From VFKU01 sp038916785 (GTDB lineage Bacteria > Hydrogenedentota > Hydrogenedentia > Hydrogenedentales > GCA-2746185), in NCBI GenBank assembly GCA_038916785.1, contig JBCLBO010000021.1:1-38969 (forward strand): a stretch of 38,969 nucleotides of DNA. Reading direction: 5' to 3'. Made by a program: the position numbers and the translations under genes. Every line of letters begins with the position of its first letter. Within the stretch, counting starts at the first letter, position 1. Of this stretch, positions 1 to 7,171 are shown piece by piece. The notes beneath the pieces were generated by a model. It saw nothing but the letters and a program-made list of their open reading frames with translations. It did no database searches and was not told the origin of the DNA.

Positions 1-307
1 CATCGGCTGGAAGCTGATGCCACCAAAGGACTCGTTGTTCTTTCTACAAACTCCGGCGACGGCCGGTGGGAACTCGGAACGACAAGTTTTGCGAAGTGGT
101 CATTTGGAATTGGAATAGCCTTGGAATTTTGAGAGTCTGCTCCGAGGTTTTAACAATACCCGGTTCGATCTCCGGGGACCCGCATGGGCGAGCCGCCCAT
201 GCTACGAGTATTGGGTTATGTTGGATGTATTTAGATGGCGCGACTTTGGGTGATGATGGAACCTGTAGGTGTTCAGCATTTTTCATTGGTGGTGAATTTG
301 CGTTTGC
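1..307. other. Non-coding stretch at window start
   Basis: I see no convincing gene here. The short open frames on both strands lack ribosome binding sites and recognisable protein sequence. The stretch is more A+T-rich than the dehydrogenase gene that follows and contains one copy of a hairpin repeat (151-230) that recurs near 21.7 kb. Confidence 0.6.
151..230. repeat. REP-like hairpin repeat, copy 1
   Basis: The element starts with TAACAATACCCG and carries a perfect 9-bp inverted repeat, GCATGGGCG-AGC-CGCCCATGC, at about 182-202. CTACGAGTATTGGGTTATGTT follows in two pieces shared with copy 2 at 21706-21795. The outer CAATAC/GTATTG segments can also pair, making a larger stem. The second copy shows this is a dispersed repeat; its function is unknown. 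Confidence 0.75.
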
Positions 308-1270
308 TTAGGCGTCGCGGGTGACTTCGATGAGGACTTTGAGGACGTCTTTTTGGGCGGCGCGCTCGATGGCGCCGAGTGCGTCTTTGAGCGGGAATCG
401 ATCGGTGATGAGCGGCGCGACTTGGATGGTGCCGCGGGCGAGGGCGTCGAGTGCCGGGCGGAAGGGGCCGCAGCGCGAGCCGATGATGCGGATTTCGTGA
501 ATCACCGGGATGCTGAGATCGAAGGCGGTCGGGTGGGTCACGGTGGTCTTGAGCACGATGGTGCCTTCGGGCCGGACCAGTTCGAGCGCGCGCGGAAGTC
601 CCTCGTGCGAGCCGGTGGCTTCGACGACGACGTCGGTCTGGGCGCGCTCGATCGGCTGTCGCGAATGCACGGCGGGGATCGACAAGCCTCGCAGCACTTC
701 GAGTTTCCACTCGTTGTTGCCGACCACGAGTAGGTTCTTCGTGTGCTGAAACATCACCTGCGCGATGATTTGGCCGAGTTTGCCGTCGCCCAGGACAATC
801 ACGCGGTCCGACGATTCGATGGTCACCTGTTCGAGGATGCGAAAGGCGGCCGCGAGCGGTTCGGTGAGGACAGCGGCTTCGTCCTTGACGGCGTTGGGGA
901 CGACGTGCAGGTTTTCCGCGGGTAGCGTGAGGAACTGGGCGAAGGCGCCGTTTCGCCCCTGGATGCCGAGGACGCTGTGGTGCAGGCAGTGGTGCGGCAG
1001 CTCCATCTGGCACAGGGGGCAGCGGTGGCAGGCGCAATTGATCTCGCCGCCGACGCGCTTGCCGACGAGGGTGGAGTCCGGCGCCTGCTCGACGATGCCG
1101 ACGAACTCGTGGCCGAGGACACCGCGAAAGCCCATGTAACCGCGGGTGATTTCGAGGTCGGTGTTGCAGATGCCGGCCTTGAGCACGCGCACGAGCGCCT
1201 CGCCCGCTGCGGGCTGCGGTTCGGGGAGATCGGCGAGGCGCAACTCTCCATCGAACACGACGGCGCGCAC
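308..1270 (-). CDS. Zinc-dependent alcohol dehydrogenase (MDR family)
   Basis: A 320-residue medium-chain dehydrogenase that should oxidise an alcohol or polyol with NAD(P). The N-terminal GroES-like domain carries the catalytic zinc ligands: Cys35 in GICNTD, the His54-Glu55 pair in GHEFVG and Glu137 in TEPLAAA. A cysteine cluster (Cys79, Cys81, Cys84, Cys87, Cys95) fits the structural zinc lobe. The nucleotide-binding fold follows, with LGDGKLG at about 160-166. I chose a GTG start at 1270 because GGAGGG lies just upstream; the 25 residues of open frame before it are Arg/Ala-rich and not family-like. The gene is divergent from the nucleotidyltransferase at 1381. It is shorter than the usual 340-350 residues; substrate cannot be told. 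Confidence 0.88.
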   Translation of the reverse strand: MRAVVFDGELRLADLPEPQPAAGEALVRVLKAGICNTDLEITRGYMGFRGVLGHEFVGIVEQAPDSTLVGKRVGGEINCACHRCPLCQMELPHHCLHHSVLGIQGRNGAFAQFLTLPAENLHVVPNAVKDEAAVLTEPLAAAFRILEQVTIESSDRVIVLGDGKLGQIIAQVMFQHTKNLLVVGNNEWKLEVLRGLSIPAVHSRQPIERAQTDVVVEATGSHEGLPRALELVRPEGTIVLKTTVTHPTAFDLSIPVIHEIRIIGSRCGPFRPALDALARGTIQVAPLITDRFPLKDALGAIERAAQKDVLKVLIEVTRDA

Positions 1271-1380
1271 GGCCCTCCGGCGGCGCGCGCCCGCGCGGGT
1301 TGCAGCGCTTCGGCCGGGTCGGTCAGAATGCCGCGCCGGCCGCATCCGCCGCGCGGACAGAGCCTCGTTGGAGTATAGCG

Positions 1381-2319
1381 ATGAAATCCGGGCAATACCA
1401 AGGGGTAATTCTCGCGGCGGGCCACGGCTCGCGCATGGGCCCCTTCGGCGACGCGATGCCCAAGCCGATCGCGCCGGTGTGCAACCGTCCGCTGCTGGCC
1501 TACCAGCTCGATCATCTGCGCAGCATCGGCATCGAGGACGTGACTATCGTCATCGGCCATCTCGGCCACCGGATTACCCAGGCGCTCGGGGACGGCGCGG
1601 AGTACGGCGTGCGCATTCGTTACGTCGAGCAAGAAAAACGGCTCGGCTTGGCGCACGCGGTGGGCCAACTCGAGCCGCACATCCAGCGGCCCTTCGTGCT
1701 GATGCTGGGTGACATTTTTTTTGAGATGGACAACATGGCGGCGTTGCCGGCGCTGTTCGAGAGCGCGGACACGGCGGCGGTGCTGGCGGTGAAAGAAGAA
1801 TCGGATCCTGCCGCGATCCGCAAGAACTTTGCGGTGATTGCCGGCGAGGGCGGCATGGTGAAGCGGGTGATTGAAAAGCCGCGGGTCGTGCCGAACCGGA
1901 TCAAAGGCTGCGGGATATATCTTTTTGACGATCGGATTTTCGAGGCCGTGCGGCGCACGCCTCGGACGGCGATGCGGGACGAGTACGAGCTGACGGATTC
2001 GATTCAGATATTGATCGATTACGGCTACCCGGTGCGCATGGCGCCGGTGGTCGAGTGGGACATGAACGTGACTTTTATTGGCGACCTCATCGAGTGCTGC
2101 GCGCACGTGCTGCGGCGCGAGGGGCGTGCGTCGCTGCAAGGCAGGGGCTGCTCGGTGGCGCGCGGCGCGACGCTGGTTGATACGGTGCTCGGCGACGGCG
2201 CGGCGGTGAAACACCCGATCCGGGTGGAGCGCTGCGTGGTGATGCCGGGGGTCACGGTGGATTCGCGTGAGGACATTCGCAACGCGGTGATCACGCCCCA
2301 GGGCGTGTTGCAGGCCTGA
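1381..2319 (+). CDS. Sugar-phosphate nucleotidyltransferase
   Basis: A 312-residue NTP-transferase of the RmlA/GlmU-like superfamily, which makes an NDP-sugar from a sugar-1-phosphate and NTP in the cytoplasm. The N-terminal signature ILAAGHGSRM followed by MPKPIAPVCNRPLL (residues about 10-37) is the nucleotide-binding loop with the essential Arg and Lys. The LMLGDIFFEMDN stretch holds the metal-binding Asp. The last ~70 residues resemble the start of a left-handed beta-helix, as in GlmU-type enzymes. The ATG at 1381 has GGAG about 7 nt upstream; an upstream extension in the same frame is unlike the family. The next gene follows after 4 nt, so the two are probably co-transcribed. The exact sugar is unknown. 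Confidence 0.85.
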   Translation: MKSGQYQGVILAAGHGSRMGPFGDAMPKPIAPVCNRPLLAYQLDHLRSIGIEDVTIVIGHLGHRITQALGDGAEYGVRIRYVEQEKRLGLAHAVGQLEPHIQRPFVLMLGDIFFEMDNMAALPALFESADTAAVLAVKEESDPAAIRKNFAVIAGEGGMVKRVIEKPRVVPNRIKGCGIYLFDDRIFEAVRRTPRTAMRDEYELTDSIQILIDYGYPVRMAPVVEWDMNVTFIGDLIECCAHVLRREGRASLQGRGCSVARGATLVDTVLGDGAAVKHPIRVERCVVMPGVTVDSREDIRNAVITPQGVLQA

Positions 2320-2323
2320 GGCG

Positions 2324-2866
2324 ATGGCGCACCTCGTCATCAGTTCGAGCCTGCACCCGGCGAGCAAGAGCCGCATCCTCGCCGCGCGCGCGAAGACGCT
2401 GCTCGAAGAACTGCGGGCGCCGGTCGAGTTCATCGATGTGCGCGACCTGGGGCTGCCGGCCTGCGACGGAACCGCGTGCTACGAGCATCCGGCGGTGCGC
2501 GCGCTCAGGGTCCGGATATCGAAAGCGGAGGGAATTATTCTGGCGACGCCGATCTACAACTACAGCATCGGCGCATCCGCGAAGAACCTCGTCGAGTTGA
2601 CGGGCGAGGCGTGGTCGCAGAAGCCAGTGAGTTTTTTGTGCGCGGCGGGCGGCCAGCTCAGCTACATGGCGGTGATGGCGCTGGCGAACATGCTGATGCT
2701 CGATTTCCAATCGTACATTCTGCCGCGATTCGTGTACGCCGCGGACACGGCCTTCGAGGGCGATCAACTGGTGGACACGGCGGTAGTCGATCGCCTGCGC
2801 GACCTCACGGTCACGCTGGTGAAATTCAGCGCGGCGTTGCGCGCGGGCGGGATGACCGCGGAGTAG
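2324..2866 (+). CDS. NAD(P)H-dependent FMN reductase family protein
   Basis: A 180-residue flavodoxin-like protein of the SsuE/ArsH/azoreductase type, expected to bind FMN and reduce it or a quinone or azo substrate with NAD(P)H. The N-terminal ISSSLHPASKSR is the phosphate-binding loop. The central segment LATPIYNYSIGASAKNLVE (about 73-91) is the family's flavin-contact signature. CAAGG at about 106-110 forms the third flavin loop. Length matches the family. It starts 4 nt after the nucleotidyltransferase stop with GAGGCG next to the ATG, which suggests translational coupling. There is no obvious biochemical link between the two genes beyond operon membership. Confidence 0.85.
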   Translation: MAHLVISSSLHPASKSRILAARAKTLLEELRAPVEFIDVRDLGLPACDGTACYEHPAVRALRVRISKAEGIILATPIYNYSIGASAKNLVELTGEAWSQKPVSFLCAAGGQLSYMAVMALANMLMLDFQSYILPRFVYAADTAFEGDQLVDTAVVDRLRDLTVTLVKFSAALRAGGMTAE

Positions 2867-2900
2867 GGCGTAGGGCGGGTCAAGCCCTTTTACAGAAGGT

Positions 2901-2933
2901 AACGAAGGAATTGACCCTGCTTCGTTTTCTTTG
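2901..2933 (+). terminator. Possible weak terminator after the FMN reductase
   Basis: AACGAAG (2901-2907) can pair with CTTCGTT (2920-2926) across a 12-nt loop, followed by TTTTCTTTG. The 7-bp stem is modest, so this is a plausible but unproven intrinsic terminator. Confidence 0.35.
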
Positions 2934-2987
2934 TTGACTTCTGTTCAATCGATTTTCATTGTTTTTTTTCTAGAATCGTGAAGGGCG

Positions 2988-3371
2988 TCACCGGGTCCGC
3001 CTAGGGCGCGGGGGGTGGTTTTGGGCGGCGGTGCGGAGTTTTCGCAGGGCGCGGCGGACGCCGCGGTAGACGGAGGTGACGTTTACGCCGAGGGCCTCGG
3101 CGGCCTGGCGGTAGTTGAGGTCCTCGAAGTAGTAGAGTTCGATGCAGCGGCGTTCGACGGGACTGAGCCGCAGCCGCATCTGGCTGCGGACCCATTCGAG
3201 CAGGTGGGCCGTCTGGCGGCCATGCTCGAGGCCGGCCCGGATTTGTTGCGCGGTCTCGAACCAGGGCGTCTGCGAGATGCTCAGGCGGCCGAGGAATATG
3301 GGATGGGCCGGGAGCTCCAGGGGGTCGTGGGGCGCAGGCGTGGGGGTTGCGAGGGAGGGGTTTTGGGTCAT
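2988..3371 (-). CDS. Sigma-70 region 4-like DNA-binding protein
   Basis: A 127-residue protein whose C-terminal half is a sigma region 4 helix-turn-helix: LSPVERRCIELYYFEDLNYR, then QAAEALGVNVTSVYRGVRRA (about 68-108). The N-terminal ~60 residues are Pro-rich and then carry a segment not recognised as sigma region 2, so this is not a complete sigma factor. The ATG at 3371 is preceded by AAAGGAACCGAC, a good ribosome binding site. The tail is Arg/Pro-rich. It could be an ECF-like regulator that has lost the core-binding region, or a stand-alone HTH regulator that recruits polymerase. It is divergent from the YqeY-like gene. Target promoters are unknown. Confidence 0.7.
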   Translation of the reverse strand: MTQNPSLATPTPAPHDPLELPAHPIFLGRLSISQTPWFETAQQIRAGLEHGRQTAHLLEWVRSQMRLRLSPVERRCIELYYFEDLNYRQAAEALGVNVTSVYRGVRRALRKLRTAAQNHPPRPRRTR

Positions 3372-3575
3372 GTCGGTTCCTTTCCGGGGGCTGTGCTCGG
3401 GCCAGTCGCCACGGTAGGGCCGGAGGCATGAGCAAGACTTTTGCTTCTGTAGGTCTTTTTGGGTTTTCCTTCTGTGCCGGGGCGCAGCGGGCGTTTCCGC
3501 GCGGCGCAGGGCGCGCATAGAGCGGGCGCAGTGAGCGCAGGCGCGGCAATGGCGCCGCGAGACGAGGGGAGTTCG

Positions 3576-4013
3576 ATGACGATTCGGGACCAGATTCAGA
3601 ACGCGATCGCCGAAGCGACGAAGGCGCGCAAGCAACTGCGGCTCGAGTGTTTGCGGTTGGCAAAGGCCGCGCTGTTGATGAAAGAGAAAGAGAAGGGCGA
3701 GGCGGTGACTGACGAGACCGCGACGGCGGTGCTCCGCGCGGAGGTGAAGAAGCGCCAACAGAGCATCGAGATTTTCCGGCAACACGGGCGCGAAGACGCG
3801 GCGAAGTTGACCGAAGACGAAATTCGGGTGTTGGAAGAATTCCTGCCGAAGCAGTTTTCGGCGGACGAGGTCGAGAAGCGCGTACGCGACTATCTCGCCG
3901 CGCACCCGGAGGCGAACCACGCCGGGAAGCTGACCGGGGCGATGAAAAAGGAACTGGGCGATCTCGCCGACGGAAAAATGCTGAACGAGATTTGCCGCAA
4001 GGTGTTAGGATAG
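3576..4013 (+). CDS. GatB/YqeY domain-containing protein
   Basis: A 145-residue YqeY-like protein. The family is related to the C-terminal tail domain of GatB and is thought to contact tRNA; its precise role is unresolved. Family features seen: an N-terminal helix with LRLECLRLAKAALL, the central segment RAEVKKRQQSIEIFRQHGRED (about 61-81), and EIRVLEEFLPKQFS leading into the YqeY tail with AGKLTGAMKKELGD near the end. Length matches the usual ~148 residues. I chose the ATG at 3576 because GAGGGGA lies 5-6 nt upstream; an in-frame extension back to 3459 is unlike the family. It is followed after 46 nt by a lipoprotein gene on the same strand. Confidence 0.88.
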   Translation: MTIRDQIQNAIAEATKARKQLRLECLRLAKAALLMKEKEKGEAVTDETATAVLRAEVKKRQQSIEIFRQHGREDAAKLTEDEIRVLEEFLPKQFSADEVEKRVRDYLAAHPEANHAGKLTGAMKKELGDLADGKMLNEICRKVLG

Positions 4014-4059
4014 GCGTCCGCCGCATGGGCGCGGGACCGAACGAGTGAGGTGAATTTCG

Positions 4060-4542
4060 ATGCGACTGTTTTCAATTGTTTGCGTGCTTGCCGCCGCCAT
4101 TGCGGTGGCCGGTTGCGCCAAGCCCGCCGACGAGCCGGCGTCCCCGGCCGCAGTCGACGCTGCCCCGGCGCCGCAACCCGCTTCGACCCCGGCGCCGGCG
4201 ACGCCGGCGGAACCCACCCCCGCGGCGAAGGCCGAGGTTGCGCTGCCCGAGGGTTTTTCGGCGCATTTCCACGTCCATCCGGAGATGACGGTCAGCAGTG
4301 CGGAGACGGTCGACGCTGCGCAGGGTCAATACAAGGTGATGGGTGAATTGCGCGCGAGTTCGCGGGAAGTGCTGGACTACTTCGTAAAATATTTCCAGGA
4401 CAACGGCTGGGAAGAAGACGCGGTGATGGAGCAAGAGGGCAGCGCGGTCGTCTCGTTTAAGAAGGACGGCTACCTCCAGTACGTCGAAACGCACGAAGGC
4501 GGTATCGGCGCGCGCATCACGATCACGACGGGGCGCGAGTAG
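4060..4542 (+). CDS. Small lipoprotein of unknown function
   Basis: A 160-residue predicted lipoprotein. A hydrophobic signal peptide ends in the lipobox VAGC with Cys19 as the lipidation site, so the mature protein should be anchored in a membrane facing the periplasm. An Ala/Pro-rich linker (about 22-60) leads to a ~95-residue folded domain. This domain has HFHVHPEMTV, a segment built like a helix in SREVLDYFVKYFQDNGWEED, and several predicted strands ending in ARITITTGRE. The arrangement of a helix followed by 'DNGWEE' resembles small secreted domains seen in other uncultured bacteria, but I do not recognise a named family. The start has GAGTGAGG upstream. Confidence 0.7.
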   Translation: MRLFSIVCVLAAAIAVAGCAKPADEPASPAAVDAAPAPQPASTPAPATPAEPTPAAKAEVALPEGFSAHFHVHPEMTVSSAETVDAAQGQYKVMGELRASSREVLDYFVKYFQDNGWEEDAVMEQEGSAVVSFKKDGYLQYVETHEGGIGARITITTGRE

Positions 4543-4551
4543 GCGCAGGCG

Positions 4552-5085
4552 TCAGTTCGCGGGGCGGCCGGCCGCGGCCGGAGCGTCGCGCAGCGATTCA
4601 CCGATCACTTCGCGCAGCGCGATGAGTTCGGAGTCGGCGCCGAGGCAGCGATAGAAGTCCACGCAGCCGGGGCAGATGACGGGCGGGTCCAGGAGCAGTG
4701 CGAATTCCTGCACGCTCGGCAGGTCGGTGAACACGCAGCGCACGCCCGCGGGATGGCGCAGGTCATCGAGCCGCAAGAGCGGGTTTCGCTTGAGCACGCG
4801 CCACTGCGAGAGCGCGAGCAGGCTGGCGATGAGCACGTAGCGGTCGAGCCGAATTCCGGTGTATGCGCAAATCGCCTCGCTGTCCCAAGTCGACACGACC
4901 ACGCCGCGATCGGGCCAGACCCGAAAAGGCTCCGGCAGCCGCTCGGAGGTCAGATGCAGGCGCGGCAGATGTGAGCGTTCGCTTTCGCGCGCGGAGTGAC
5001 ACCGAAAGTATTTTCCAAAGGCTCCGGCCACTCTGTCCGGACGATAGCCGTCGGCGGACGCCGTAGTTAGATGGATCTCGATCAT
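4552..5085 (-). CDS. Hypothetical protein with CPGC motif
   Basis: A 177-residue protein I cannot assign to a family. It has coherent protein-like composition, with the segment AICAYTGIRLDRYVLIASLL in the middle, LLRLDDLRHP after it, and VICPGCVDFYRCLGAD near the C-terminus. The CPGC pair with a third Cys nearby could bind a metal. It is convergent with the lipoprotein gene, whose stop lies only 9 nt away. The ATG at 5085 has no strong Shine-Dalgarno. A competing frame on the same strand (to 5200) has shadow-like composition and was rejected. Confidence 0.55.
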   Translation of the reverse strand: MIEIHLTTASADGYRPDRVAGAFGKYFRCHSARESERSHLPRLHLTSERLPEPFRVWPDRGVVVSTWDSEAICAYTGIRLDRYVLIASLLALSQWRVLKRNPLLRLDDLRHPAGVRCVFTDLPSVQEFALLLDPPVICPGCVDFYRCLGADSELIALREVIGESLRDAPAAAGRPAN

Positions 5086-5239
5086 ATGGAGATTCCCGCC
5101 GCGGATCTGGATACGCGTGTGCCTTCCCCCTACTGACGCTGCCGCAGGGGAGTTTTATTGCATGGGCCTTCCCTCCGTGAATTGCGGAATTGGACCTCAA
5201 GTGTTACATCGCTGCAGAGGGACGATCGCCCGGCGAGGG

Positions 5240-5268
5240 TTGATCGGCAGCCGGATCGCCGCTATGCT
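5240..5268 (+). promoter_or_regulatory. Candidate sigma-70 promoter for the ferredoxin-NADP reductase
   Basis: TTGATC (5240-5245), a 17-nt spacer and TATGCT (5263-5268) give correct spacing and 4/6 matches in each box. Transcription would begin near 5275, about 75 nt before the reductase start. Confidence 0.45.
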
Positions 5269-5348
5269 CAGGGCCGGGTGGGGGCAGAATCGCTTGAGGC
5301 GATTCACGCCGATTTCATTTCTTTTTCCGGGCACAAGCCGCATTCGCG

Positions 5349-6737
5349 ATGAGTTCACTGGGGACAAGCGGGCGACCTTTGCGCGTTGCCATCGTTGGCA
5401 GCGGGCCGAGCGGTTTTTATGCGGCGGAGTCGCTGGTGAAGGCCGGGATCGAGGTCCAGGCCGATATCTTCGAGCGGTTGCCCAGCCCTTACGGACTTGT
5501 GCGCTACGGCGTCGCGCCGGACCATCCGCGGATAAAGTCTGTCACGAAGGTCTTCGAGCGCGTCGCTGCGCGGCCCAACGTCGGGTACTTCGGCAATGTC
5601 GAGGTGGGCGCCGACATCACGGTGGCGGAGTTGCAGCGCTTCTACGACGCGGTGCTCTTCGCCAGTGGCGCGGCGTCCGATCGGCGGCTCGGCATTCCCG
5701 GCGAGGAACTTCCGGGCAGCCACACGGCCACGGAGTTCGTCGCGTGGTACAACGGCCTCCCTGAATATCGCGACCGCGTGTTCGACCTCAGTCAAGAGGT
5801 CGTCGTGGTGATTGGGCAGGGCAACGTCGCGGTGGACGTTTGCCGGATCCTGTGCTGCACGGTGGATGAACTCAAAGGCACCGACATCGCGCAGCACGCG
5901 CTCGATGCGCTCGCGGAGAGCCGCGTGCGAGAGGTGTACATGGTGGGCCGGCGCGGACCGGTGCAGGCGAAGTTCACGCAGATCGAGATCAAGGAACTGG
6001 GCGAGATGGCCGAGTGCACGCCGCTGGTGGCGCCGGCCGAACTTGAACTCGAGCCGAGTTCGCAGGCGGATCTGGCGCATCCGGACAATGCCGGGGCCGG
6101 CCGGATTTTTTCGCTCTTGCAGGCTTACAGCGCAAATCGCCCGCAGCCGGGCATCCGTCGGCTTCATATCTTATTTCGAAGGGGCCCGGTGGAAATCCGG
6201 GGCGGCGACCGTGTTAAGAGTATTTTACTTGAGCGAAATCGGTTGCAGGGAGAGGCATTGCGCGTTTCGGCTGTAGGGACGGGCGAATTCGAGGAGCTGG
6301 CCTGCGGATTGGTTTTCCGCAGTGTTGGATACCATGGCACTCCTACCCCGGGACTTCCGTTCGACGACAAGTCGGGGACCATTCCCAATCGTGGGGGTAG
6401 GGTCATGGAGGGGGACGCGATTCGGACCGGGGTGTATGTGGCCGGTTGGATTAAGCGGGGTCCGAGTGGTACTATAGGGACTAACAAGCCGGACAGTCAG
6501 GAAACCGTGGCTGCGATTATCGCGGATTCCAAGCAATGGGCGGGTTGTGAGAACCCATCCGGCGTTGCGGTGTTAGAGTTGCTGAATACCCGAGGGGTGA
6601 GGGTCGTCACCTTCTCGGATTGGCAGCGAATTGATGCTGCCGAGATAGAACGGGGCCGCGCAGTAGGCAAGCCGAGGGAGAAATTTATTACCCCTTCGGC
6701 GATGCTCGAAGCGTTGACGGAAACACCCGTACGTTGA
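5349..6737 (+). CDS. Ferredoxin/adrenodoxin-NADP+ reductase
   Basis: A 462-residue FAD flavoprotein of the FprA/adrenodoxin reductase family, moving electrons between NADPH and ferredoxin in the cytoplasm. VAIVGSGPSGFYAAE (about 13-27) is the FAD-binding Rossmann motif. The stretch SPYGLVRYGVAPDHP is a family hallmark near the flavin. VVVIGQGNVAVDVCRIL (about 152-168) is the NADP-binding GxGNxAxD motif, followed by VGRRGPVQAKFT. KRGPSGTIGTNKPDS near 375-390 is the conserved C-terminal flavin contact. Length is typical. No clear Shine-Dalgarno precedes the ATG. Codon and base use change near 6160: the last ~580 nt are noticeably less GC-biased although the frame stays open and family-like. Confidence 0.92.
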   Translation: MSSLGTSGRPLRVAIVGSGPSGFYAAESLVKAGIEVQADIFERLPSPYGLVRYGVAPDHPRIKSVTKVFERVAARPNVGYFGNVEVGADITVAELQRFYDAVLFASGAASDRRLGIPGEELPGSHTATEFVAWYNGLPEYRDRVFDLSQEVVVVIGQGNVAVDVCRILCCTVDELKGTDIAQHALDALAESRVREVYMVGRRGPVQAKFTQIEIKELGEMAECTPLVAPAELELEPSSQADLAHPDNAGAGRIFSLLQAYSANRPQPGIRRLHILFRRGPVEIRGGDRVKSILLERNRLQGEALRVSAVGTGEFEELACGLVFRSVGYHGTPTPGLPFDDKSGTIPNRGGRVMEGDAIRTGVYVAGWIKRGPSGTIGTNKPDSQETVAAIIADSKQWAGCENPSGVAVLELLNTRGVRVVTFSDWQRIDAAEIERGRAVGKPREKFITPSAMLEALTETPVR

Positions 6738-6807
6738 GGGTAGTTGGGCGTTTACGAGTCGCGGAAGGTTTGGGTCAGACGTTTGGGGCAACTTGCAGTA
6801 ACCGATT

Positions 6808-6828
6808 GGTTCCATAACGGAACTTTTA
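6808..6828 (+). terminator. Weak possible terminator after the reductase gene
   Basis: GTTCC-ATAAC-GGAAC (6809-6823) followed directly by TTTT. The 5-bp stem is short for an intrinsic terminator. It lies just upstream of the porin promoter, which is the position expected of one. Confidence 0.25.
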
Positions 6829-6834
6829 AAACTG

Positions 6835-6863
6835 TTGACAGATGTGCACAGACCATATACAAT
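6835..6863 (+). promoter_or_regulatory. Strong sigma-70 promoter for the porin-like gene
   Basis: A perfect TTGACA (6835-6840), a 17-nt spacer and TACAAT (6858-6863), one mismatch from the -10 consensus. This is the best promoter in the window. Transcription would start near 6870, leaving a leader of about 300 nt before the porin ATG at 7172. Confidence 0.75.
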
Positions 6864-6869
6864 AGGCTA

Positions 6870-7171
6870 CAATTCTCAGGGGGGAATTCGGGTAAACCGC
6901 AATCTGTAGTGATCGCAGATATTTCTATTTCTGCGAAATTCGCACTTCAAAGTTGAATATACCATCCGACCGGGTCACAAATCTCAGACGAGAGGAGGGG
7001 ATGGACATGCGGCAACCAAGCGCACACACTGGCCGTGTCCCGGGATAAAAATGGATGTGGATTGAATAAAGAGCAGGGATTCCCTGCGCGGCGGGAAGTA
7101 CCTCGCCGTGAAATGTCGGCCGGCCTCTTGCCGGGCGAGATGACTCAACAACAAACAGGAGATTACGCACA
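6870..7171 (+). promoter_or_regulatory. Long structured 5' leader of the porin-like gene
   Basis: About 300 nt of probably transcribed sequence without a convincing gene. It contains small hairpins: CGCAGA/TCTGCG (about 6914-6935), GCAGGG-ATT-CCCTGC (about 7074-7090) and CCGGC-CTCTT-GCCGG (about 7119-7136). An unpaired CA-rich stretch precedes the ribosome binding site AGGAG. I recognise no named riboswitch consensus. A leader of this kind before an abundant outer-membrane protein is often a site of sRNA or stability control; that is inference. Confidence 0.4.

Noticed and set aside
823..2433. A 536-residue open frame on the minus strand
   Set aside because: It is antisense to the nucleotidyltransferase and out of frame with the dehydrogenase; its Arg/His/Ala-rich composition is typical of shadow frames in GC-rich DNA.
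4763..5200. A second minus-strand frame over the 4552-5085 gene
   Set aside because: Its downstream part is Arg/Ala-rich and the other frame has a more protein-like pattern and the CPGC motif.
6870..7171. A known riboswitch in the porin leader
   Set aside because: I looked for cyclic-di-GMP, SAM and cobalamin core motifs and found none; only simple hairpins are visible.
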